A DNA stretch of 15,797 nucleotides, from assembly GCA_946482295.1 (NCBI GenBank), contig CAMLRB010000071.1, positions 1 to 15,797 on the forward strand, read 5' to 3'. Below are positions 6,618-13,437 of this stretch, in pieces. Made by a program: the position numbers and the translations under genes. The DNA comes from an uncultured Bacteriovorax sp. GTDB lineage: Bacteria; Bdellovibrionota; Bacteriovoracia; Bacteriovoracales; Bacteriovoracaceae. How positions within the stretch are numbered: position 1 is the stretch's first letter; each line of letters opens with the position of its first letter. The notes under the pieces are model-generated. The model was not told the origin of the DNA. It worked only from the letters and a program-made list of their open reading frames with translations, and did no database searches.

Positions 6618-8003
6618 TTATTTGTTAGAAACGCTTGCAGGGGTGCGGCTACTTTTTTCAATAAAGTAAGCAATATCTTGATTTACATCCTTGGTGCTAA
6701 GCTTTTCAAGAGAAGCTATATTTGCGCCTGCTTCTTTCAAGGCAACGACGACTGGAAAACATTTACTTTTGGCAGCAACGACCATTGGTGTTTCACCTTT
6801 TGAGTTTTGAACTTCCACGTCAGCTCCTTGCTCAATGAAATAATCTACCATCTTTGGCTGACATCGAGAGGAAGCAAGGTGAATGGGGTACATGCCTGTT
6901 TCATTATTCTTTTTGGTAAAAGACGGTACTTTGCTTTCGATATATTTTAGGACGTCGACTTTTTCACTGGCAATAGCAAACATGATGGCATTATAGCCAT
7001 TAAATTTATGATCTTTCTTAGTTACTACGCCTTCATAATTCGCGCCATTTTCTTCTAAGAATTTTATCATTTGAAGATCGCCATGTCTCAAAGCGACCAT
7101 CATAGGTGTGACCCCATATTCATTGGGGAAATTGACGTCGGAACCTTTTTGTAAAATGTCTTTTATTTGTGAATAATTTTTTTCGCTAACTGCAGATTGC
7201 AGGTTCCCTTTTTCATGTCCACTTAAGAGACCATAAATGGCCAAGAATAATAAACTGGTGGGAACGACAATAGCGGCAAGAATTCCATATTCTCGCTTGG
7301 GTTGCCATTGTAATTTATTGTATGTGAGCTTTTCATCGGCCCAAACTCTTAATGTTTTTCTGTAGTAGTAAGCGGCACAAATGATTGAAAACGGAATCAT
7401 AAAAATCGCGAAATTCTCCACAAAGAAACTCAAGGCCATTAGTATTTTTTTGAATTCCATGACTTCAGAAATAAAAACAAAATAAAATGGGATCGATATG
7501 AATAAAACGAACATTCGTAAAAAGCGAATAAACTTTTTATAGGGATCAAGTTTTACAAATTCAGCTCGAGGTTTCTCCACTTGGCCAAGAGAAGTGTATG
7601 CACCAAGATAAAGCAGAAAGAAAATTAAGTTCAGGAGAATGAGTATTTTAGGCGTATTGAATTCCATCAATCGGTTAAATGGTCCCCAGAAACTGATAAC
7701 CCAGACGACTCCAGGAATCGAACTGAAAATTAGCGAGAATGTTTGAACGGCAATGAGCTCTCTTTTATTTAACGTTAATGTTTGATAAAACTTCCAATTA
7801 AATCCTTCTATAGCTGTTTCTTTCGACATTGTGAAAGAAAAATACAAAAGAGCAACAATGATCACAAACGAAAGCTTAAAGCTGAAAAAACTGAACAAGA
7901 CCCCAAAAAAAATATTCAGAGAAAGCAAAAGTAGCCATTCAAACTTCATCCACTCAAACTGATGCTTTAGTACTACTCGAACTTTTTTATAATTTATGTT
8001 CAT
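6618..8003 (-). CDS. ABC-2-like permease fused to ankyrin repeats
   Basis: The 461-residue protein has two parts. Residues 1-262 contain seven predicted membrane helices (about 22-41, 42-60, 83-106, 118-138, 160-178, 186-212 and 240-261). The cytoplasmic stretch after helix 2 (KETAIEGFNWKFYQTLTLNK) resembles the ATPase-contacting region of ABC-2 permeases. Residues 265-435 form four to five ankyrin repeats, with clear units starting near 297 (YGVTPMMVALRHGDLQMIKF), 337, 370 and 403 (GETPMVVAAKS). Its ATG overlaps the stop of the ABC ATPase gene (ATGA), so the two are coupled partners. Positive-inside reasoning puts the ankyrin part in the periplasm. Substrate unknown. I know of no standard family with this fusion, so the permease call rests mainly on context. 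Confidence 0.82.
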   Translation of the reverse strand: MNINYKKVRVVLKHQFEWMKFEWLLLLSLNIFFGVLFSFFSFKLSFVIIVALLYFSFTMSKETAIEGFNWKFYQTLTLNKRELIAVQTFSLIFSSIPGVVWVISFWGPFNRLMEFNTPKILILLNLIFFLLYLGAYTSLGQVEKPRAEFVKLDPYKKFIRFLRMFVLFISIPFYFVFISEVMEFKKILMALSFFVENFAIFMIPFSIICAAYYYRKTLRVWADEKLTYNKLQWQPKREYGILAAIVVPTSLLFLAIYGLLSGHEKGNLQSAVSEKNYSQIKDILQKGSDVNFPNEYGVTPMMVALRHGDLQMIKFLEENGANYEGVVTKKDHKFNGYNAIMFAIASEKVDVLKYIESKVPSFTKKNNETGMYPIHLASSRCQPKMVDYFIEQGADVEVQNSKGETPMVVAAKSKCFPVVVALKEAGANIASLEKLSTKDVNQDIAYFIEKSSRTPASVSNK

Positions 8004-8686
8004 GCAACTTTCCTTACTGAAAAAAGTTCAAGAATAGTGCTAGGATGCTTAAGAGAGCATACACCTTTATCTATGAATAGAACTCTATCTGCTCGATCGA
8101 TCAGGTCTTCTGCGATGTTGGTCGCTAGAACAATGCTCATGTTATGCTTTGATTTATAATGGTGAAGTGCCTTGAAGAACTGATCACGTGATTCAGGATC
8201 GAGAACAGCAGTCACTTCATCGATGAGAATAAGTTTTGGCCGACTGGCCAGTGCTCCGATGGTAAGAACTTTTTTCTTCTGACCTGTAGAGAGTGCCCCA
8301 ATTTTTTCTTTTTCGTCGATGTTAAAAAATTCTAACAAAGATTTTTCATCGTCATGCTTATAAGAGGGGTAGAGGTCAGCTACGAAATTGAAATACTGCC
8401 TAACAGTCAATGTATCTTTTACAGTTGAATCGTGAGCAATGAAACAAATGTGTTCGAGATTTTGACGTTCAAGTGCGAGTGGGTTTTCATCCAGAACATA
8501 GACCGAACCACTTGTAGGTGTTCGAAGCCCAAGACAGAGATCGATGAGTGTCGTTTTACCCACTCCATTTCTTCCGAGCACGCCTAAGAATTCACCTTCA
8601 TACAGTTCGAAAGAAACATCTTTCAGAACTTCTTTGCCGTGAGGAATTTGATACACCAGATTTTCAGTGCGAATGATTTTCTTCAT
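8000..8686 (-). CDS. ABC transporter ATP-binding protein
   Basis: From ATG 8686 the protein is 228 residues; a GTG at 8692 would add two. In the longer numbering it has Walker A GRNGVGKTT (40-48), signature LSTGQ (134-138), Walker B LILIDE (154-159) and D-loop LDPES. It is the cytosolic motor for the permease-ankyrin protein, whose ATG overlaps its stop. Two conserved positions are unusual: the Q-loop Gln is replaced by His87 (FIAHDS) and the switch His by Asn192 (LATNIAED). Both could slow or alter ATP turnover. The architecture fits the single-domain ATPases of ABC-2 exporters. The gene starts about 46 bases after the upstream Cys-repeat gene on the same strand, without a clear ribosome site. 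Confidence 0.93.
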   Translation of the reverse strand: MKKIIRTENLVYQIPHGKEVLKDVSFELYEGEFLGVLGRNGVGKTTLIDLCLGLRTPTSGSVYVLDENPLALERQNLEHICFIAHDSTVKDTLTVRQYFNFVADLYPSYKHDDEKSLLEFFNIDEKEKIGALSTGQKKKVLTIGALASRPKLILIDEVTAVLDPESRDQFFKALHHYKSKHNMSIVLATNIAEDLIDRADRVLFIDKGVCSLKHPSTILELFSVRKVA

Positions 8687-8732
8687 ACGCACTGATCGGA
8701 TAGTTGATTAAATAGCTAAAGTACTATTGCCA

Positions 8733-9116
8733 CTATAAGGTCTTGTTTCCTAAGACCCTTTGTATTTTCATGTAATTGGAATTCACACAACTCACAAAAA
8801 AGTAATCCAGGGTAGAGCGATCATAATTTGGACATTCATCAAGCCATACGCGATTTCCTAAGCGCCACTGGGTCTCTTTGAAATTGTTATTCACACAGCT
8901 CGTGAAAAAATAATCCACTTCAGGAGTGTAGTTCACACATTGTTGATAATAAGCACGCGTTTGTTTAGCAATGGTTTCGAAATTCGAATTCACACAGTTC
9001 TGATACATGAAACTTACGCCTGGACCAAAATTATGACATTGAGGCAGATGAGCGCTTTCTGTTGCAGAAACTTGAATGCTGATGAAAAGAGAAGTTGCAA
9101 TGAGAAGTTTATTCAT
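8733..9116 (-). CDS. Secreted three-repeat six-cysteine protein (paralog A)
   Basis: From ATG 9116, with AAAGGAG about seven bases upstream, the product is 127 residues. It has a signal peptide (MNKLLIATSLFISIQVSA) and six cysteines at 27, 41, 60, 74, 95 and 110. They form three repeats of the form C-x-N-[FY]-x(9-10)-[NS]-C-V-N-x-N-[FY], each followed by a short helical-looking linker. The likely fold is three disulfide-stapled modules in the periplasm or outside the cell. The protein at 9569-9982 has the same layout. I do not recognise the family. It is the first gene of a probable unit continuing into the ABC ATPase and permease-ankyrin genes, so it might be connected with that transporter. 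Confidence 0.82.
   Translation of the reverse strand: MNKLLIATSLFISIQVSATESAHLPQCHNFGPGVSFMYQNCVNSNFETIAKQTRAYYQQCVNYTPEVDYFFTSCVNNNFKETQWRLGNRVWLDECPNYDRSTLDYFFVSCVNSNYMKIQRVLGNKTL
8739..8757 (-). other. Hairpin at the end of paralog A gene
   Basis: GGTCTT-GTTTCCT-AAGACC is an inverted repeat covering the last codons of the Cys-repeat gene, extendable by AA/TT with one bulge. In the minus-strand transcript it lies just before the stop codon and is not followed by a U-run. It is thus more likely an RNA-processing or attenuation element than a full terminator between this gene and the ABC genes. Confidence 0.35.
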
Positions 9117-9179
9117 AAAGATCTCCTTTGTTCCCAAAGTACAGCGATTGCATTTGAGGGAAAAGTGAGAGAGCAAAAT

Positions 9180-9197
9180 AGTTTGACGTATCAAACT
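9180..9197. promoter_or_regulatory. 18-bp dyad, candidate operator
   Basis: AGTTTGA-CGTA-TCAAACT is a perfect 7+7 inverted repeat in the divergent region between paralog A (-) and the secreted four-Cys gene (+). It covers the -35 box predicted for the latter, as expected for a repressor site. The half-site GTTTGA recurs at 9995-10000, just upstream of the ribosome site of paralog B. Confidence 0.45.
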
Positions 9198-9211
9198 TTT
9201 GAAATTATCTT
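9183..9211 (+). promoter_or_regulatory. Predicted sigma70-type promoter of the secreted four-Cys gene
   Basis: TTGACG (9183-9188), a 17-base spacer and TATCTT (9206-9211) form a good -35/-10 pair. The predicted start is near 9218, leaving a leader of about 20 bases that contains AAGGAG at 9227-9232. Confidence 0.5.
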
Positions 9212-9238
9212 ATCCGTACTTTTTTTAAGGAGAAGAAA

Positions 9239-9568
9239 ATGAAAAAAATTTTAGTGGCGTCAGTTTTATTTGCAGCAACGGGCCTTTCAGCATATGGGGC
9301 CGATCTTTGTTCACGTTATTATGGGAATGTAAGATATATGAAAGGAATTGAAACGCTGGCCGCCTACCAAGAATACACTGTTGAAGAATTTTGTAACCTT
9401 CCGCGCGTTTGGGATTTGCAAATTGCTCCGAGTAGAATCATTAATCGTCAGGGAGAAATTATTCCGCACATTCAAATTCAACAGCACTACGAGTTCTCAA
9501 GCTGCCTGTTCATGATTAATGAAACAGACTATTCACTTTCAAGCTCGAAGTGCTATTCAGGTACTTAA
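9239..9568 (+). CDS. Secreted four-cysteine hypothetical protein (109 aa)
   Basis: I do not recognise this protein. It has a textbook ribosome site (AAGGAG six bases upstream) and a signal peptide (MKKILVASVLFAATGLSAYGA). The mature chain of about 88 residues has cysteines at 24, 52, 89 and 105, enough for two disulfides. Its spacing does not match the repeats of its two neighbours. It stands on the opposite strand between the two Cys-repeat paralogs. It has its own promoter with an overlapping dyad, and its TAA abuts directly the stop codon of paralog B. The placement suggests a shared extracytoplasmic setting, but no function can be read from the sequence. Confidence 0.78.
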   Translation: MKKILVASVLFAATGLSAYGADLCSRYYGNVRYMKGIETLAAYQEYTVEEFCNLPRVWDLQIAPSRIINRQGEIIPHIQIQQHYEFSSCLFMINETDYSLSSSKCYSGT

Positions 9569-9982
9569 TTAAAGATTAGCAGCTGCTCGTTGAATTGTGC
9601 CGTAGTTTGAATTCACACAGCTTACGAAAGAACTATCAAGAGAAGTGCGATCGAAGTTCATACAATAACTAAGATAAATAGAATGATTGAATCTTCTTTC
9701 CGCTTCTCTGAATCCATCGTTTACACAGCTAACGAAGGAAGAACTCACATCATTACCAAAATTATAACATTGAGAAAAATAAGCGTTGAATACGCGAGCA
9801 ATTGAAGAGTTATTGCTATTTACGCAACTTGAAAAAGAAGGACTAACACCCGTCCCAAAGTGCATACAATAACTCATATAAAGAGGAATTCCTTTTTCAT
9901 TATTCGTATTCGTTTCATTTGCTTGAAGTGAAGTCAATGAAGTCATTGAGATGAAAAGTAGTGCTAGAGCTAGTTTTTTCAT
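9569..9982 (-). CDS. Secreted three-repeat six-cysteine protein (paralog B)
   Basis: The 137-residue product has a signal peptide (MKKLALALLFISMTSLTSLQA), a short Asn/Thr/Glu spacer and six cysteines at 39, 53, 72, 86, 107 and 122. The steps between them (14, 19, 14, 21, 15) are identical to those in paralog A. Each repeat carries the SCVN tail (SSCVNSN, VSCVNDG, VSCVNSN). The gene has AGGAG seven bases before ATG 9982. It is a clear duplicate of the whole three-repeat gene, not a single-repeat expansion, and has since diverged strongly elsewhere. It is probably periplasmic or secreted. The convergent four-Cys gene ends on the base next to its stop. Family unrecognised. Confidence 0.85.
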   Translation of the reverse strand: MKKLALALLFISMTSLTSLQANETNTNNEKGIPLYMSYCMHFGTGVSPSFSSCVNSNNSSIARVFNAYFSQCYNFGNDVSSSFVSCVNDGFREAERRFNHSIYLSYCMNFDRTSLDSSFVSCVNSNYGTIQRAAANL

Positions 9983-10070
9983 AATTAATCTCCTGTTTGA
10001 ATTAATTTTGCATGGTCGATTTCTGAATGGCCAGACAAGTTTATTGAGGATCGCAACAATACTAAATGCC

Positions 10071-10099
10071 TTGAGGCTATGGCCCTGTTTTGTTAGGCT
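10071..10099 (+). promoter_or_regulatory. Possible promoter giving a leaderless Hpt transcript
   Basis: TTGAGG (10071-10076), a 17-base spacer and TAGGCT (10094-10099) are a weak promoter match. It would place transcription start almost at ATG 10106. The absence of a Shine-Dalgarno there is consistent with this, but the -10 match is poor. Confidence 0.25.
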
Positions 10100-10105
10100 T
10101 TAAGA

Positions 10106-10456
10106 ATGCAAACTATAAATCAAGATGCCCTCAATGACCTTAGAGAACTCGATGAAGACGGAAGTGATTCTACTTTGAAAGAATTAGTCTACTCGTACTT
10201 TGAAAACATGCCTCAAAGAATTCAAAAATTACAAAAAGCTATTGGAGCAAATGATTTTTTGCAAGCTCGTAAAGAAGCGCACTCTATTCGTTCGAGCTCC
10301 CTTTCACTTGGTGCCGAAAAACTTTCTCAACTTGCTCATACTCTTGAATATGAAACGGCAGAAGCTACGGCCGATACGTTCAAAAAACTTTCAGCAGAGC
10401 TAGAACAGGAATACGCAGCAGTCCAAGCAGAATTGAAAAGAATATGCCAAATCTAA
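10106..10456 (+). CDS. Histidine-containing phosphotransfer (Hpt) protein
   Basis: This 116-residue protein is predicted all-helical and consists of a single Hpt domain. The phosphorylatable histidine is His59 in [13 protein letters not shown], where the more usual motif is HxLKGxxxxxG. The Lys is Arg here and the Gly is Ser, conservative departures that leave the histidine and the later Gly in place. It should shuttle phosphate between the terminal receiver of the adjacent hybrid kinase and a response regulator. Its 3' end overlaps the kinase gene by 13 bases, so translation is coupled and both proteins are made together. No Shine-Dalgarno is visible before the ATG. No separate response regulator lies nearby. 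Confidence 0.88.
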   Translation: MQTINQDALNDLRELDEDGSDSTLKELVYSYFENMPQRIQKLQKAIGANDFLQARKEAHSIRSSSLSLGAEKLSQLAHTLEYETAEATADTFKKLSAELEQEYAAVQAELKRICQI

Positions 10457-12990
10457 AAACTCCAGAGCTGAGTCAAGCTAAAAAAGAATTCTACGGAAAT
10501 CTTGCTCTGTTCGGAAATCTCCTTACTTTGTTAGTCGCGATAATTGTAACTTTGGGATGGACTTTTAACATTTCAACTTTCAAGTCCATCCTTCCACAAT
10601 TCATTTCAATGAAATTTATGACGGCCTTTTGCTTCGGTCTTCTGGCCATTGGAAATTTGTTACAACAAGGATCAAAGCAAAGAAATGATCTCTGTGATCT
10701 TTTTTCCGCCGTCGCTTCCTTGATAGTTTTCACTTTGTCTTTTCTTGTCCTTTATGAATATTACTTTGGTATTGATTTAGGTATCGATGAACTCATCTTC
10801 AAAGATCCAAGACCTGACAGTGCAAGTATTTCTTGGATTGCAGGGAGAATGGCCCCTATCACGGCAACCTTGTTTATTTTCATGTCGCTCGCGAGACTCA
10901 TTCTTTTTCACGTTAGAGCAAGTCTTGCTGGTTTTGCTCAATCGATTTGTATAATCGTATTCATTCTCGGTTTTCAAACATTCATTAGTTATTTTCTAGG
11001 AATCACTTATTCATTTGGAGTTGGTTATCACACTCAAATGGCCATTCACACCGCTTTTGGTTTTGTTGTTATTGCCCTAGCGACAATCGTTGTACGTCCA
11101 TCTTCAGGTTGGATGGCCGTTGTATCATCGGACACAGCTGGTGGGGTCATGGCCCGCAACATGCTCATTTGGGCGATTTGTGTTCCGCCAATTATTCAAT
11201 GGCTCAACCTCATTGGTTTGCAGACCAATCTTTATGACCAAGACTTTGCAGGTGTCATTCGCGTGACAGGAAATATTATTTTCTTTACGATCATGGTTTT
11301 AAGAACTGCAGCTCAACTTCATCGAAGCACATTGGAGCAAATGCGAGATGAAGCGGAAAAACTCAAACTTAGAATTGAAACAGAAGCGCATCGTGCTTCG
11401 CTTTTCGAAAGAAAAAAAGTTGAGCATGAATTGATTAAAGCAAGACAAGATGCTCTCGATGCCGCCCAAGCAAAATCAACATTTCTTGCTAACATGAGCC
11501 ATGAAATTCGAACTCCACTTAACGGTATTATTGGAATGGCCGATTTGCTCATCGATACGCCATTAAATGAAGTACAAAAAAAGTATGCGCAAATTATTCA
11601 AAATTCTGGAACAGGTTTGTTGTCGATTATTAACGATATTTTAGATTTTTCTAAAGTAGATGCAGGGAAATTAAATCTAGAAATAATCAGTTTCAATCCC
11701 ATCAATGTAGTTGAAGAACAAGCAGAACTTTTAGCAGTGAAGGCTGCCGAAAAAAATCTTTCCCTTCTCACATACATAAGCTCTAACGTTCCCACAAAAG
11801 TTAAAGGTGACCCGGGACGAATAGCTCAAATTCTTCTGAATCTCACATCGAATGCGGTGAAGTTTACTTCAGAAGGAAGTGTTGTCATCAAAGTTTGTCT
11901 AAAAGAACAAACTGGTGCAAAAGGAAAATTTCTTTTTGAAGTTATCGATACAGGAATTGGATTAACTCAAAAAAAAGCTGATTCTCTTTTCACTCCATTT
12001 ACTCAAGCAGACGATAGCACGGCTCGCAGATATGGGGGAACTGGACTTGGGCTTTCGATTTCAAAACAACTCGCAGATTTGATGAACGCTAAGTTGTGGG
12101 TTGAAAGCACAGAGGGAAAAGGTTCTACATTTGCTTTTGAAATCGAACTGGAAATAGAAGAGGGGATCAATCAATCTCTTTTTGAAGTCAAAGACGTAGC
12201 AGGAACAAAAGTAGTATTCATTGATGACGATCCAATCGCACGAGAGATTATCGAACATTACCTTCTTTCATGGAGAATGATTCCTGTTCCATTTGATGAT
12301 GCTGAGAAAGCATGGGCCTGGCTGAATGCACATGCAAAAGATCCCGAAGTTGTTCTCATCGATAATTTAATGCCGGGAACGAGCGGAATAGAGTTAGCAG
12401 AAAGAATGCAAGGATCAAATGAACTCAAACATATTCCACGCATATTGATCACGGCTTATGCCAAAAACTTAACGACACTTTCTAGTGGCCATCTTTTTAA
12501 GAATGTATTGAGTAAACCGTTTAAACAATCTGATCTCTACAATTCTATTCTCAATGCTTGTAATAAACATTTGATAATGCCGGGCACGTCCGTTGTAAAA
12601 AATGAAACGATCACTATGAGTGACAAGAGAATACTCGTAGCTGAGGACAATACTGTTAATCAACTTCTAGTCACAACTCAATTAAAGAAATTGGGTTACT
12701 CTGTCCAAGTTGTTGCCAATGGTTTAGAGGCCATTGAAAGTTATTCTAAGGGGGGATTCGATCTTATACTAATGGATTGCCAAATGCCTGAACTTGATGG
12801 ATATGAAGCAACGACAAGAATTCGCGAAATCGAAAAAAGTACTGGTCAACATATCCCTATTGTTGCACTCACAGCAAATGCACTAAAAGAAGATGAAGAC
12901 CATTGTCGCGCAGTGGGGATGGACGATTTCATTCCTAAACCAACAAAACTCGATATTCTTCGTAGAGTGCTCTCTCAATGGCTCAAATAA
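10444..12990 (+). CDS. Hybrid sensor histidine kinase with two receiver domains
   Basis: The 848 residues read in order as follows. About eight membrane helices (20-290) include short conserved blocks seen in other hybrid kinases ([15 protein letters not shown] near 56-70, and [10 protein letters not shown]). A coiled linker (291-345) and HisKA with His353 in [19 protein letters not shown] follow. Next is HATPase_c with N466/N470, DTGIG (502-506) and GGTGLGL (531-537). Receiver 1 has D594-D596, phosphoacceptor D640, T670 and K691; receiver 2 has E734-D735, phosphoacceptor D778, T810 and K832. All key residues are intact. It should autophosphorylate at His353 and relay via D778 to the Hpt protein encoded just upstream. 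No PAS or other soluble sensory domain is present, so the signal is likely sensed in the membrane. Confidence 0.95.
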   Translation: MPNLKTPELSQAKKEFYGNLALFGNLLTLLVAIIVTLGWTFNISTFKSILPQFISMKFMTAFCFGLLAIGNLLQQGSKQRNDLCDLFSAVASLIVFTLSFLVLYEYYFGIDLGIDELIFKDPRPDSASISWIAGRMAPITATLFIFMSLARLILFHVRASLAGFAQSICIIVFILGFQTFISYFLGITYSFGVGYHTQMAIHTAFGFVVIALATIVVRPSSGWMAVVSSDTAGGVMARNMLIWAICVPPIIQWLNLIGLQTNLYDQDFAGVIRVTGNIIFFTIMVLRTAAQLHRSTLEQMRDEAEKLKLRIETEAHRASLFERKKVEHELIKARQDALDAAQAKSTFLANMSHEIRTPLNGIIGMADLLIDTPLNEVQKKYAQIIQNSGTGLLSIINDILDFSKVDAGKLNLEIISFNPINVVEEQAELLAVKAAEKNLSLLTYISSNVPTKVKGDPGRIAQILLNLTSNAVKFTSEGSVVIKVCLKEQTGAKGKFLFEVIDTGIGLTQKKADSLFTPFTQADDSTARRYGGTGLGLSISKQLADLMNAKLWVESTEGKGSTFAFEIELEIEEGINQSLFEVKDVAGTKVVFIDDDPIAREIIEHYLLSWRMIPVPFDDAEKAWAWLNAHAKDPEVVLIDNLMPGTSGIELAERMQGSNELKHIPRILITAYAKNLTTLSSGHLFKNVLSKPFKQSDLYNSILNACNKHLIMPGTSVVKNETITMSDKRILVAEDNTVNQLLVTTQLKKLGYSVQVVANGLEAIESYSKGGFDLILMDCQMPELDGYEATTRIREIEKSTGQHIPIVALTANALKEDEDHCRAVGMDDFIPKPTKLDILRRVLSQWLK

Positions 12991-13372
12991 GATGATCTTT
13001 TAATTTTTCACGAATGGAATCAGGAATTGATAAAGATTTCTGAGTGCCATAATCAAAATGAACGAGAAAAGCTTTTCCCCTACAGATAATCACGTTCTTT
13101 TGAAAAGCTTCTTGTATAAGAACAAAGGAAGAATTTCCAATTTTTTCAACTGACGTTTTGATCGTTGTTTGTTCCTGGTAATGTCCTTGTGCTAAAAAAT
13201 CAACTTCCATTCTAGCGATGATCAGATTCCATTTTTTTGGATCAAGATCCGGGATAAAAAATTGAAAGATTGGTTTTCGTGCTTCTTCAAACCACGTTGA
13301 ATAACTTGCATTGTTAATGTGCCCTAAAGCATCTGTATCGTTGAAGCGTGGTGTAAGGTTGTAAGTTAACAT
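12983..13372 (-). CDS. Acyl-CoA thioesterase, 4-hydroxybenzoyl-CoA thioesterase (hotdog) family
   Basis: This 129-residue hotdog-fold protein has the family's active-site block near its N-terminus: [20 protein letters not shown] (residues 9-28), with catalytic Asp14. It is similar to YbgC/FadM-type enzymes that hydrolyse acyl-CoA thioesters in the cytosol; chain-length preference cannot be told. The length is standard. The gene faces the hybrid kinase gene tail-to-tail with an 8-base overlap and is divergent from the flavodoxin-family gene across about 65 bases. No good Shine-Dalgarno precedes ATG 13372. Confidence 0.9.
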   Translation of the reverse strand: MLTYNLTPRFNDTDALGHINNASYSTWFEEARKPIFQFFIPDLDPKKWNLIIARMEVDFLAQGHYQEQTTIKTSVEKIGNSSFVLIQEAFQKNVIICRGKAFLVHFDYGTQKSLSIPDSIREKLKDHLI

Positions 13373-13437
13373 GCGTTCATTCTAACATCAGTGGTTCATC
13401 ATTTGCATCTTGTTTTCTGAAGATGCGAGGAGTGATG

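Noticed and set aside
6464..6803. Overlapping frames on both strands around the lipoprotein and permease gene ends
   Set aside because: No ribosome sites, no family motifs; they are shadows of the lipoprotein and ankyrin frames.
9578..9587. AGCAGCTGCT palindrome near the convergent stops as a bidirectional terminator
   Set aside because: It lies within the coding end of paralog B, has no loop and no T-run.
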